A stretch of DNA of 29,000 nucleotides from CAYWVO01 sp964461835 (GTDB lineage: Bacteria; Zixibacteria; MSB-5A5; WJJR01; JAJRUJ01). The DNA is taken from the NCBI GenBank assembly GCA_964461835.1, contig CAYWVO010000042.1, positions 1 through 29,000 on the forward strand. Reading direction: 5' to 3'. Position numbers and translations under genes: made by a program. Below the pieces are notes generated by a model. That model was not told where the DNA came from. It was given only the letters and a program-made list of their open reading frames with translations, and did no database searches. Of this stretch, positions 1 to 8,061 are shown in pieces (positions within the stretch are counted from its first letter, which is position 1; each line of letters starts with the position of its first letter).

Positions 1-335
1 ACCGGCGGCGGAGCAGTACCAAAAATCATGTCATACCATTTATGCAGTCGCTATATACACCACGTACGACAGCTTGTCAATAATGAATTCGTGCTAATGG
101 TTGAAATATGATCGGCTGGCGTGGCCCTGGGCTGTGCCCAGGGTTTCTAGGAGCGTTGATCCTGGTCGCCAAATCCCATCGCTCCTAGAAACCCTGATCT
201 CCGGGGTCGCTGTTCGCTGTCCCTCAGATCAGGGCCACACACCTCCAGCCTGCGCTGAGGTGACAAGTTTAGTTCGGACGGGCAGACGAGACCCGCCACC
301 GCGGGCAGGCTGTGTGTCGCACACAAGGGTGAAAA
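1..335. other. Non-coding left end with a structured repeat and hairpins
   Basis: I see no credible gene here. The stretch contains the 130-bp dispersed repeat at 114-243. To its right is a second folded segment: CAGCCTGC at 246-253 pairs with GCAGGCTG at 305-312 and encloses a small hairpin (CCCGC 292-296 with GCGGG 301-305). A further hairpin, GGGTGA-AAA-TCACCC at 327-341, overlaps the last codons of the PAP2 gene. It could help end that transcript, but no T-run follows it on the minus strand. The first 100 bases are AT-rich and featureless. Confidence 0.6.
114..243 (+). repeat. 130-bp cloverleaf-like dispersed repeat, copy 1
   Basis: This is an almost exact inverted copy of 11974-12103. 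Within the 118-bp core (121-238, from GTGGCC to GGCCAC) I find one difference, in the loop of the first hairpin (GGGCTGTGCCC here, GGGCTTTGCCC in copy 2). The internal structure is rich. The outer ends GTGGCCCTG and CAGGGCCAC pair. Inside are a CCCTGGGC/GCCCAGGG hairpin, a long stem GGGTTTCTAGGAGCG/CGCTCCTAGAAACCC with a 24-nt loop, and a CCCTGATCT/AGATCAGGG stem. It has no coding potential. It behaves like a REP- or MITE-type intergenic element. I do not recognise the family. Confidence 0.9.
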
Positions 336-959
336 TCACCCATCCGACGAAACTGAATTCTTGGCCAAAATTCCCAGGTGTCGCTGCCAGCCCCAGGATT
401 TAGCGGAATCAACCTTGGGCCATTTCTTCTGCACTAGTTTCCAGATAGCTAGAATGCAAAGCGCAATCGCCCCGCCGAGCAGCCAGCCGGCGGCAATGTC
501 CGAGGGATAATGAATACCCAGGTAAATCCGGGTATACGATACCAATACCGATAATGCCACTAGATACCATAAGATTTTTCGATATCGTAAACCAAAAAAG
601 ATTGCGGCCGCCATCGTGTTCACCGCGTGCGCGGACGGAAACGATTTAGTGTACCCGCAGCCTGTGATCACCCGCAATTCCGGAAGCTCATGGCAGGGTC
701 GCAGACGGCCAATCACCTCTTTGAGTAGACTGGAGGTCAACTGGTCGGTAATGGTCAGCATGACGATTGCGATCACCACAGTCAGCAACCCGTACCGTCC
801 GCCAAAGACCACCATACCGAGCAGGGAAACCAGAATGGGATAGCGCCAGAAATCCATGGTGGTAATCACCGGCATCACCGCATCGAATACCGGGTTCGCC
901 ACCGTGATATTCAAAAACTTCAAGAAGGCAATATCAACAGCGATAAAATAGTCGAACAT
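336..959 (-). CDS. PAP2-family membrane phosphatase
   Basis: A 207-residue integral membrane acid phosphatase of the PAP2 superfamily. All three catalytic motifs are visible: K-x6-RP (K80, R87, P88), PSAH around residues 108-111 with the catalytic His, and the R-x5-H-x3-D motif (R144, H150, D154). Several hydrophobic helices surround them, so the active site should face the periplasmic side. Members dephosphorylate lipid phosphates such as undecaprenyl diphosphate, phosphatidate or phosphatidylglycerophosphate. The substrate cannot be told from sequence. A GGGGAG ribosome site lies in the 11-nt gap after yigZ, so the two genes are probably co-transcribed. An undecaprenyl-PP phosphatase role is a reasonable but unproven guess. 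Confidence 0.9.
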   Translation of the reverse strand: MFDYFIAVDIAFLKFLNITVANPVFDAVMPVITTMDFWRYPILVSLLGMVVFGGRYGLLTVVIAIVMLTITDQLTSSLLKEVIGRLRPCHELPELRVITGCGYTKSFPSAHAVNTMAAAIFFGLRYRKILWYLVALSVLVSYTRIYLGIHYPSDIAAGWLLGGAIALCILAIWKLVQKKWPKVDSAKSWGWQRHLGILAKNSVSSDG

Positions 960-970
960 CCCCCACTCCC

Positions 971-1618
971 CTAACGGACTCGTTCACCCAGTGGTTCAAC
1001 CTGAATTTTCCCCCGTCCGGCATCGGTCAGCCGCTGCACGAACGCCGCTCCCTCAGAGCGTTTGACCGTGACCTCCAGGTGCGCCTGGCCACCAAAATCG
1101 CTGGAAAGAACTTTCGTGTTGCAATCATCCAGCACCCGGTAGACCACCCCGGTCCGGTCATGGGGAAAACCAAGCCGATAGGATAAGACCATCATCTTCG
1201 TAACAATCGCGGCATTGCCCAGGGCGAGATCCGCCGCCTGCCGATAGGCGCGTTTCAACCCACCGGTCCCCAGTTTGGTTCCGCCGAACCAGCGCATGAC
1301 GACGACCAGGACATCCCAGATCTCAGCGGCACAGATAGCATCCAGAATCGGCCGTCCGGCGGTGCCGGACGGTTCACCCGCGTCCGAATATTTTTCCCCC
1401 GGTTCCGCCGCATACCCTAACCGCCAGGCAAAACAGTGATGGGTGGCGTCGTGGTGGGTTTTGCGCACCGCATCCAGCTGGACTGCGGCCTCCTCCACAG
1501 TCTTTACCGGCAATACCCGCCCCAGGAACTTGGATCCTTTCTCAGTCAGGGTACCCTCACTTGCTGTTTCGACTGTCCGGAAATAATCGGGGTCACTCTC
1601 TGGCATGGCTCGGGACAT
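971..1618 (-). CDS. yigZ: YigZ/IMPACT family protein
   Basis: About 215 residues in the UPF0029/IMPACT family, which has two alpha/beta domains. Recognisable family stretches are KGSKFLG near the N-terminus, ATHHCFAWR, the SDAGEPSGTAGRPIL segment, and WFGGTKLGTGGL. Bacterial YigZ has a fold related to EF-G domain IV. Its biochemical role is unsettled, although links to translation control and proline-peptide handling have been proposed. I chose the start at 1618 because GGAGG sits 9 nt upstream of that ATG. The longer frame to 1693 adds residues without family similarity. The gene is first in a two-gene minus operon with PAP2 and is divergent from the lipoprotein. Confidence 0.9.
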   Translation of the reverse strand: MSRAMPESDPDYFRTVETASEGTLTEKGSKFLGRVLPVKTVEEAAVQLDAVRKTHHDATHHCFAWRLGYAAEPGEKYSDAGEPSGTAGRPILDAICAAEIWDVLVVVMRWFGGTKLGTGGLKRAYRQAADLALGNAAIVTKMMVLSYRLGFPHDRTGVVYRVLDDCNTKVLSSDFGGQAHLEVTVKRSEGAAFVQRLTDAGRGKIQVEPLGERVR

Positions 1619-1805
1619 CGGCCGGTTCCTCCGCGCTTCATATAGCCCTCCGGGTGATATCGGGGCAAGGGCTAATCGCCGGCGACATTTCACCCGATAG
1701 TGTAAGTAAGCGTTGTGCCGCCGCGAAACTCCGGCACATCCGGACTGCCGGGCGGGACGACACGCAAGACAAAGCCTACAGCCGGGATAACCTTAAGGAG
1801 GATTG

Positions 1806-2624
1806 ATGTCTATTGTCATGCGCCTGTGTCTGCTCATACTCTGTAGTTGTGTTATGTTTGCTAACGGTTGCTCAGATACAACCACAACTACCGATATTTC
1901 CGCGTCGGTCAACTCGGCGCCGACGATCACCTCGGTTACCGCAACTCCCAACACCGTCGCCAAAGGTGGTAAATCTCAAATCACCGTGATTGCGGTTGAC
2001 CCGGAGGATGACGATTTAACCTATACCTTTGACGTGAATGGCGGCAACCTCGCCGCCAGCGGCAATGATGCTACCTGGGTCGCGCCGAATCAGCCGGGGA
2101 AGTATACGGTTCATGTGTCGATTTCAGACGGTCACAACACGACAACCGCCTGGGTTGCGCTGACGGTGTTTGTCCCGCTGACCACCCTGACCGGATCATT
2201 GACATTGCCGGACGGCCTGGACGGTGACCTGTCCGTCGCACGGGTGATGCTGAAGGCCGGTGGGGTAGATACCAACAGCGATCAACTCATCCGGTACGCA
2301 ACGGTCGACGGCCAGGGGTCGGTAGTTTCCTTCCTGTTTGAGGATGTCACGCCGGGACGATATTTTCTGGAGGCCTGGCGGGACAGCGATCATAATGGTC
2401 GGTTATCCGAGGGCGATTATGTCGGCGAGTACGGCACCACCTCCGTTCCGGGTAACGAATTACCACCGCTCCAACTCCAGGAAGGGCAGACCAGGTTTGT
2501 TCAGATCCAGATGGGACTTTTCGACATGGTCAACGAGGAAGACGATACCGGGGACGGGCACCCGGATATCGACAACAACTTCAAGGAAGAAGGCGAGGTT
2601 GTCATTACTGACGTAGATAAGTAA
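1806..2624 (+). CDS. Exported lipoprotein with Ig-like and transthyretin-like domains
   Basis: A 272-residue protein beginning with a hydrophobic signal segment ending FANGC, a probable lipobox (Cys22 would be lipidated; Ala rather than Leu at -3 is slightly atypical). Residues of roughly 30-120 look like a PKD/cadherin-type Ig fold, with alternating beta strands, DPEDDDLTYTF and GKYTVHVSISDGH. Residues of about 125-220 resemble a carboxypeptidase-regulatory or transthyretin-like domain (VTPGRYFLEAWRDSD). The last 40 residues are very acidic. A strong AAGGAGG lies just upstream. The ATG at 1806 is favoured over the adjacent TTG at 1803; an ATG at 1818 is also possible. The function is unknown, probably a surface or periplasmic binding or structural role. 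Confidence 0.75.
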   Translation: MSIVMRLCLLILCSCVMFANGCSDTTTTTDISASVNSAPTITSVTATPNTVAKGGKSQITVIAVDPEDDDLTYTFDVNGGNLAASGNDATWVAPNQPGKYTVHVSISDGHNTTTAWVALTVFVPLTTLTGSLTLPDGLDGDLSVARVMLKAGGVDTNSDQLIRYATVDGQGSVVSFLFEDVTPGRYFLEAWRDSDHNGRLSEGDYVGEYGTTSVPGNELPPLQLQEGQTRFVQIQMGLFDMVNEEDDTGDGHPDIDNNFKEEGEVVITDVDK

Positions 2625-2654
2625 CACTTTCGACAACGTGACGTGCAATTATTT

Positions 2655-2685
2655 GGGGTGGAGACCTTGCGTCTCCACCCCTTTT
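2655..2685 (+). terminator. Rho-independent terminator after the lipoprotein gene
   Basis: A perfect 11-bp stem, GGGGTGGAGAC with GTCTCCACCCC, encloses a CTTGC loop and is followed by TTTT. It lies 30 nt after the lipoprotein stop codon and separates that gene from the IscU/NifU-like gene. Confidence 0.85.
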
Positions 2686-2757
2686 CGCTATATTAGTGGT
2701 TGCTGAGCCTTAACGGTGTACCAAAATCGATTCATTCGTTTAGTAGGGTTTTGTACA

Positions 2758-3153
2758 ATGGATGTTCCAGGATCCCAATCGGGCTACAATGAGCACGTGC
2801 TGGATCATTTCCAGAATCCACGCAACTGCGGTGAAATGGATGATGCCCACGGTGTCGGCACCATCCGGCACGGGCCCTGCGGTGATCTGATCAAGCTGTA
2901 TATCCGACTCAGCGACGGTCGCATTGAATCTGCGCAGTTTAAGACCTACGGCTGCGGCGTCGCCATCGCCTCATCATCCGCCCTGACCGTGCTGCTGGAA
3001 GGCAAGACAATCGACGAAGCACGTAGGGTCACCAGCGATGATATCATTGCCTTTTTCGGCGGGGTTCCCCCCAACAAAGACGTCTGTACCCGTTTTGTGG
3101 AAGAGCTTGTCCCCCTGACGATTGACAACGCCATCAAAAATCGTACCTCTTGA
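2758..3153 (+). CDS. IscU/NifU-like iron-sulfur cluster scaffold protein
   Basis: A 131-residue protein matching the N-terminal (IscU) domain of NifU. The three cluster-ligand cysteines are in their usual contexts: GPCGD (C41), YGCG (C66) and PPNKDVC (C110). Family-typical YNEHVLDHFQNPRN and AIASSS segments are present. The usual His before the third Cys is replaced (DVC instead of IHC). It assembles Fe-S clusters on sulfur from a cysteine desulfurase and transfers them to apo-proteins. No desulfurase gene is nearby. The next gene, nadA, encodes a [4Fe-4S] enzyme, so local coupling is plausible. The ATG at 2758 was chosen because the GTG-initiated extension (2716) has no ribosome site or family similarity. 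Confidence 0.88.
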   Translation: MDVPGSQSGYNEHVLDHFQNPRNCGEMDDAHGVGTIRHGPCGDLIKLYIRLSDGRIESAQFKTYGCGVAIASSSALTVLLEGKTIDEARRVTSDDIIAFFGGVPPNKDVCTRFVEELVPLTIDNAIKNRTS

Positions 3154-3407
3154 CTAAGAATTTCCGCCGCCATTCGTATCTTGCACTAGGGATGGGTTGA
3201 AGGAAAGTAATCGGCGGGTGCCAATCGCACGGTTTTCCCGGCAAGGGCGGGACAAGAGCAGGGTTGGCAAAAATGGTGTCGAAATCATGTCGATTCACCC
3301 CGCCGGATCGACTTTGGGGTTTCGGCTCCCCCTTACTCTTGTTTGATTACCATTTTCCACAGTGCGGGTGGACGGGGAGTTGACCAACGCAAGTGAGGTG
3401 AAACGGC
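3154..3407. other. 254-nt spacer / nadA leader with hairpins
   Basis: No gene is visible. The right half can fold into GTCGAT (3289-3294) paired with ATCGAC (3307-3312), then GGGG (3316-3319) paired with CCCC (3328-3331). A GAGGTG ribosome site follows, about 8 nt before the nadA ATG. I do not recognise a named riboswitch or a convincing promoter. Confidence 0.4.
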
Positions 3408-4472
3408 ATGTATCATTCCGCACCGGATATCTACCAAAGGCGATCGCAGGACGAACTCATCGATCTGATCCAGGAGTACCGCGATCGTCTCGGCAATAAA
3501 CTGACTATTCTCACGCATCACTACCAGCGGAAAGAAGTGGTGCGCTGCGGCGATTTTGTCGGTGACTCATTCTACCTCTCCCAGCGCGCAGCCGAGGAGC
3601 AGGACGCGGAGTTTATTGTATTCTGTGGCGTGCATTTTATGGCCGAAGCGGCACGGATACTGTGTCGGGATGAGCAACGCGTGTTCCTGCCGAATCTCTA
3701 CGCGGGCTGTCCCATGGCGGATATGGCACCGATGCGCGCGGTGAGCCGGGCCTGGGACGATGTCGGCGGGGACAAGGTCATTCCCGTGGCCTACATGAAT
3801 TCAGCGGCTTCGCTGAAAGCCTTCTGCGGCGACAACGGCGGCTTAATCTGCACCTCCTCCAACGCCGCCAAGGCATTTCACTGGGCGTTCGATCAGGGCT
3901 CGCGGATCTTCTTTTTTCCCGACGAAAATCTGGGCTATAATGTCGCGCATGATTTGAAAATTCCCGACGAACAGATTGTCCTGTATGACCCCGCCCGCGG
4001 GGCCAAGAAGCCGGAAATCACCGACGATACCAAAGTGATCCTCTGGAAAGGTTACTGCCACGTACACACCAACTTCCGCCCGGAACACGTGACCCAGATG
4101 CGGGAACAATACCCGGGAGTTAAAATCGTGGTGCACCCGGAGTGCATGCCCGAGGTGGTGCAGAACGCCGATGCGGTGGGGTCGACCTCGTTCATTGTCA
4201 AGTACGTGGCCGAACAACCACCGGGCACGCCGATTGCCATCGGCACCGAATTGGACCTGGTTGCCCGCCTGGCCGACGATCACCCCGATAAGACGATCGT
4301 GGAGCTTTCCGGGAATTCCTGCTCGCTCTGTGTGAATATGTACCGCACCAGCCTGGCCGATTTGGCGTACACGCTGGAGTTTCTGGGTAAGACCAATGAA
4401 ATTCTGGTCGACGAGGATGTCCAGGAATCCGCCAAAGTAGCCCTGAAACGCATGCTCACCCTGGCAAAGTAA
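3408..4472 (+). CDS. nadA: Quinolinate synthase A
   Basis: A 354-residue, full-length quinolinate synthase. It condenses iminoaspartate with dihydroxyacetone phosphate to quinolinate in de novo NAD synthesis, using a [4Fe-4S] cluster. Visible family motifs are LTHHYQ (residues 35-40), HFMAEAARIL (76-85), AGCPMADM (C101), CTSSNAAKA, WKGYCHVH (C217), HPEC (243-246), GSTSFI, IGTE and NSCSLCVNMY (C305/C308). The cluster ligands are expected to be C101, C217 and one of C305/C308. The ATG has a GAGGTG site 8 nt upstream. No nadB or nadC is in the window. The preceding IscU/NifU-like gene may supply the cluster. Confidence 0.96.
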   Translation: MYHSAPDIYQRRSQDELIDLIQEYRDRLGNKLTILTHHYQRKEVVRCGDFVGDSFYLSQRAAEEQDAEFIVFCGVHFMAEAARILCRDEQRVFLPNLYAGCPMADMAPMRAVSRAWDDVGGDKVIPVAYMNSAASLKAFCGDNGGLICTSSNAAKAFHWAFDQGSRIFFFPDENLGYNVAHDLKIPDEQIVLYDPARGAKKPEITDDTKVILWKGYCHVHTNFRPEHVTQMREQYPGVKIVVHPECMPEVVQNADAVGSTSFIVKYVAEQPPGTPIAIGTELDLVARLADDHPDKTIVELSGNSCSLCVNMYRTSLADLAYTLEFLGKTNEILVDEDVQESAKVALKRMLTLAK

Positions 4473-4601
4473 CCCGACGCACCTGCTGTTCTCTCTCAAT
4501 CCTATTGACATTGATTTCGCTGCGGCCGATGTTTTATGTTTTGGTTTAGGGATTGTAGATCCCGAATCGACACATTGATCGTTTTTTACCGGTGAGGAAC
4601 C

Positions 4602-5981
4602 GTGAATCAGCCGGCCACCGCGGCATTATCTGCACCTCAGTTGTTTCCACGATATATCTGGTGGGGTGCGCTGGTGGGGTGTGTGATCTGTGGGGCAGGC
4701 GCCGCACTGAGCATCTGGCCACTGGCGTTGGTCCCCGTAGCGGCGGGGATCACACTCATCAGCGTGCTGAGGCCTGAATGGGGGCTCATCTTACTGGCAA
4801 GCTCGCTGTTTTACCCAGTGAGATTTATCACCGAACCAAATCTCACGTTGGCCGACGTCTTCACCTTCCTGATACTAATCGGCTATTTCCTCACCGAATT
4901 GTCCCGTGGCAGGTCGCCATTCAAATCATTGCCTCTGGCTCAGCCTGCAATCGCGTGGTTGATTGTGATGGCTGCGTCGCTGTTTCTCGTACGGTTTTCT
5001 TCTCTCGGCGCCGTTAACTGGTTCCGTCATGTGCAATTATTGCTCTTAATCTATGCCGTTGCCGGCTTGTGCAGGCGGATTGATACCAGATGGGTCGTGT
5101 ACGCCTTTATTTTCTGGTGCTGCGCATACGGGCTGGGAAATATCGCGGGGTTCATCCAAACAGGGGGTTCTGTGCGGACGTTTGGCATCCCCCGGATCGG
5201 GTTTTCCGCTGCGCTGGTTGTTTCATCGGTGTATGTGCTTGCACGCTTTTGCTACGCGGTGTCCCTCCGCCGTGCGGTGGTCTTTTTCATTATTTATGTT
5301 ATTCTCCTCGCGGCACTTTTTGCTACGATCAGCCGCGCACCCATTGCGGTTGCCGGTATCGGTAATTTGCTTGTCCTCATTCTGGTTTATCGCGGGACCC
5401 GCAAACATGGCTTCGCTATCCCGCGGCGACGGGTACGGTTCATTATCATTTTTGGTCTGTGTGCCACAGCGGTCGCGGCGACGCTGCTGATGCCGATGTT
5501 TACCACGCTGGCGGAGCGTTTTGCCGGGGTCGGTAACGCCGGAGCATCACTGCGCTATCGCTACTTCATTTGGGGAACGTCACTCGACCTGTTTCGCCAA
5601 CACCCTCTCTTGGGGATCGGGCTGGGACAGGTGCAGATATGGCACCAGGCGTTCCCCGAACTCCGCCTGCATCCACTGGGCCCAATAACCTTCGGTTTAG
5701 GCACGCACCTCACGTTTCTGAAATATGTTGTGGAAACGGGCGTGATCGGCGCAGGTATCTTTCTCTGGTTTTTGGGTGCACTCTGGCGAGTAGCGGCCAG
5801 GAACATCGCGAGGGAAAACCGTCTGCAATCAATGGGTCATGTACTCGGGATCAGCGCGGTCGTCTTTACGGTGATTATCCGCATGTTCATCGAAGGCATC
5901 GCCTTCCACGGCATCGCCGGCATTACCGAATGCCTATTTTATGGTATGGCGATGGGGCTTTATCAAAGTCGGTATGTGTGA
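4602..5981 (+). CDS. O-antigen ligase / polymerase family membrane protein
   Basis: About 459 residues with roughly ten or more hydrophobic segments. A Wzy_C/WaaL-type region near residues 315-360 contains GASLRYRYFIWGTSLDLF followed by HPLLGIGLG and a soluble loop, as in O-antigen ligases and exopolysaccharide polymerases. Such proteins join or polymerise undecaprenyl-linked glycans on the periplasmic face of the inner membrane. Ligase and polymerase cannot be separated by sequence alone. It begins with GTG, with GTGAGGA just upstream. It is convergent with the glycosyltransferase on the minus strand; their stops are only 10 nt apart, with no clear terminator between them. Confidence 0.82.
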   Translation: MNQPATAALSAPQLFPRYIWWGALVGCVICGAGAALSIWPLALVPVAAGITLISVLRPEWGLILLASSLFYPVRFITEPNLTLADVFTFLILIGYFLTELSRGRSPFKSLPLAQPAIAWLIVMAASLFLVRFSSLGAVNWFRHVQLLLLIYAVAGLCRRIDTRWVVYAFIFWCCAYGLGNIAGFIQTGGSVRTFGIPRIGFSAALVVSSVYVLARFCYAVSLRRAVVFFIIYVILLAALFATISRAPIAVAGIGNLLVLILVYRGTRKHGFAIPRRRVRFIIIFGLCATAVAATLLMPMFTTLAERFAGVGNAGASLRYRYFIWGTSLDLFRQHPLLGIGLGQVQIWHQAFPELRLHPLGPITFGLGTHLTFLKYVVETGVIGAGIFLWFLGALWRVAARNIARENRLQSMGHVLGISAVVFTVIIRMFIEGIAFHGIAGITECLFYGMAMGLYQSRYV

Positions 5982-5991
5982 GTGCCAGCCA

Positions 5992-7458
5992 TCAGAAATG
6001 TCGTTGACGAATTGACCAGGCGGCATCCGCCGGCCCTTTAAAGGTGATGCGCTTGACATAATTGGAATCCAGCCAGGCACGCAGTTCCGGCCGCCGGTTC
6101 CACCAATCCATCTCCCACGTGTCCCAGCTTACGTAATACTCCGGCGTGTACCGTTGGACAATCGCGCCAAAGTTCGGGCCACGCCCGTGCAGGCGATTGA
6201 GCGGCAGTACTTGCGGCGAGACCAGTCCGACAGCGTCCAGAATATAGCAGCGGGACACATATCCCACCATCCCAATGGACTCCAAACATACGGTGTCGGC
6301 GGGTTGGGCGTGTTCTGCCAACCAGGTGGATACCGGCCGGAGAACCTGGTTCTGAAAGCCGCCGTTTTTCCCTACGACATCTCGATGCCGTGACTGCACG
6401 ACCAGAACGGCCACTACCACGATAGTGGCGATGAGGGCCAGTCGTATGGACGCGCGCCAATGGTGAAATAATCTTGTCTGACCCACAAATCGTACGCCAA
6501 TCTCTTCCAGATAGAAGATTCCCAGCCCGATCCAGAGGGTATAGACCCACAACGGAGGTGCAGTGTACCAGCCCTGCAATTTGCTGCCGGAGAAAACGAA
6601 AAATGACCAGTAGATACACCACCAGGCAATCAGGGGATGCCAACGGGAATCGCGGGCCGAACGGATAAGTCCAATCAGGGCCAGTACGGCGGCACCGACG
6701 GTAATCCATGAATAGCGAAACAAGGTGCGACGGACAACTTCCTGCAATCCATCCCAAGGGTGGACACCACCGTACGTGGCATATTTCGCCGCCGCCGAAT
6801 GTGGAAGGGGTGAACCGAAATACCCGTAGGCGAAGACCATCCACACCGCGACCGGGATGACCCCCAGCCACATTGACCGCAGCGCGGACCAGCGTCGATG
6901 GAGCAGATCAAACCCGGCCACAACACCAATCACCAAGACTCCTTCGACTCGGATCAATGCCGCCATTCCGGCAGCAAGGTATGCCAGCGGGTAGTTTTTC
7001 TTCGCGTAAAGAAAGAAGGTCGCCGCAATCGCAAAGGTGTACAATCCGGTTTCCATCCCCAGTGCCGACCATTTAATCGCCACCGGATTAAGTGCATACA
7101 GAACCGCGCAGAGATATCCCACCCACCGTTGCCGACTCGCCATGAGTGCAATGCGGTAGACGATAAGGACAACGCCGACATCGGCGACGATATTAAGGAG
7201 TTTGCCGATCAGCAGGGGATCCTCATACACAACGTGGATCGCCGCCAGTACTATCGTGTACAGCGGAGTCGTGGTTCCATACACCCGTTCGCCGACATTA
7301 AAGACGAAGCCAAATCCTTCTGCCAGATTGCGCGCGTAGCGAAGCGTAATGTACGCATCATCAATGGTGACACTGGTGAAGAATACACGCGCAACAATGG
7401 CCCCGCCTATCAGCAGCACCAACGCCGACAAGTTCCATCTACGCAAATACAGCCCCAT
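5992..7458 (-). CDS. GT-C type multi-pass glycosyltransferase
   Basis: About 488 residues with many transmembrane segments. The first periplasmic loop carries DDAYITLRYARNLAEG and then NVGERVYGTTTPLYT, a pattern typical of GT-C fold sugar transferases (PMT/ArnT/AftB-like) in which the first Asp pair is catalytic. These use polyprenyl-phosphate sugars in the periplasm to modify lipids, glycans or proteins. The donor and acceptor are unknown. The C-terminal third is a soluble domain (CLESIGMVGYVSR, ILDAVGLVSPQV). I chose the ATG at 7458, right before the first helix. The frame stays open to a GTG at 7626, but that extension is polar and has no family features. No strong ribosome site marks either start. 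Confidence 0.82.
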   Translation of the reverse strand: MGLYLRRWNLSALVLLIGGAIVARVFFTSVTIDDAYITLRYARNLAEGFGFVFNVGERVYGTTTPLYTIVLAAIHVVYEDPLLIGKLLNIVADVGVVLIVYRIALMASRQRWVGYLCAVLYALNPVAIKWSALGMETGLYTFAIAATFFLYAKKNYPLAYLAAGMAALIRVEGVLVIGVVAGFDLLHRRWSALRSMWLGVIPVAVWMVFAYGYFGSPLPHSAAAKYATYGGVHPWDGLQEVVRRTLFRYSWITVGAAVLALIGLIRSARDSRWHPLIAWWCIYWSFFVFSGSKLQGWYTAPPLWVYTLWIGLGIFYLEEIGVRFVGQTRLFHHWRASIRLALIATIVVVAVLVVQSRHRDVVGKNGGFQNQVLRPVSTWLAEHAQPADTVCLESIGMVGYVSRCYILDAVGLVSPQVLPLNRLHGRGPNFGAIVQRYTPEYYVSWDTWEMDWWNRRPELRAWLDSNYVKRITFKGPADAAWSIRQRHF

Positions 7459-7783
7459 TATTGACCCGTCAAACGACTTCCTATTGCGTCGCCAATATAT
7501 GGTTCTCACGAATACGACATAATGCGGAGTTTCCGTAAGCGACAGTTTTTGCCATGGCTGTTTTTCCTGCTCCTGCCATTGTGGGGTGCCAAAAGCGCGG
7601 TGGTTGACCGCTCTTAATTCTTCCACCCCCTATCTTGCTGGGTGCGGGCTAAATAGGCAGCCGGTTGCATCAATCTGGTGTGACGCCGAAGCGGCGAGGA
7701 AGGGTGGAGGGGCGGCAGACGGGTCGTCAACCTCCACGTTAGTAAACTGTTAGAATTTTCCGCGTTCAAAAATGGAAATCGGC
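7459..7783. other. Non-coding region between the glycosyltransferase and dnaA promoter
   Basis: No convincing gene is seen, apart from a possible N-terminal extension of the minus-strand glycosyltransferase up to 7626. Small hairpins occur: CGCC-GAAGC-GGCG at 7684-7696, and GTGGAGG (7704-7710) paired with CCTCCAC (7731-7737). A short GGCAGAC motif inside the latter loop also occurs at about 281 and 12236. Confidence 0.4.
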
Positions 7784-7813
7784 TTGACAGACCCCCGCCC
7801 CGACGACCATTAT
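7784..7813 (+). promoter_or_regulatory. Putative sigma-70-type promoter for dnaA
   Basis: A perfect TTGACA (7784-7789) is followed after 18 nt by CATTAT (7808-7813), which matches four of six bases of the -10 consensus. The region just downstream (7820-7850) is AT-rich. A second TTGACA at 7854 lacks a good -10. Confidence 0.4.
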
Positions 7814-7926
7814 GCTAATGGAAGTTGTTGATTAATAATATGTTAACAACGTGTTGACAGCTTGAGGACGGAAGGGCAAGTGCTTACCGATCAAGAGGAT
7901 GGTTCCCGGGCATTACATGCCTCCCT

Positions 7927-8010
7927 TGTGGAAAAGGTGGTTTATTCCCGCTATTGGGAATGTAACAGCCTGCTTGTTATTACATTGTAGTTTTCCACAA
8001 TTGTGGAAAT
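7927..8010. promoter_or_regulatory. DnaA-box cluster in the dnaA leader
   Basis: Two sites fit TTNTNCACA: TTTTCCACA on the minus strand at 7927-7935 and on the plus strand at 7991-7999. The latter forms an 18-bp perfect palindrome with an opposing near-box, TTTCCACAATTGTGGAAA at 7992-8009. Between them lie two further inverted repeats: ATTCCC/GGGAAT at 7944-7961 and AATGTAA/TTACATT at 7959-7986. Sites of this kind serve dnaA autoregulation and may be part of the replication origin. Confidence 0.65.
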
Positions 8011-8061
8011 CGCAGACCGGCCTGTCAATACCATTATTCCTTTGTTTTTGGGGTATTAGCA

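Noticed and set aside
101..403. 100-residue plus-strand ORF at the left end
   Set aside because: It runs over the 130-bp repeat and the end of the PAP2 gene, has no ribosome site and no protein-like pattern.
3843..4511. 222-residue minus-strand ORF
   Set aside because: Antisense shadow of nadA, whose protein is fully recognisable; no start signal.
4505..4540. TTGACA upstream of the O-antigen-ligase-like gene
   Set aside because: No -10 hexamer at an acceptable distance; the nearest AT-rich hexamer is 21 nt away.
6898..7464. 188-residue plus-strand ORF
   Set aside because: Antisense to the glycosyltransferase, with polar composition typical of a shadow of membrane-protein codons.
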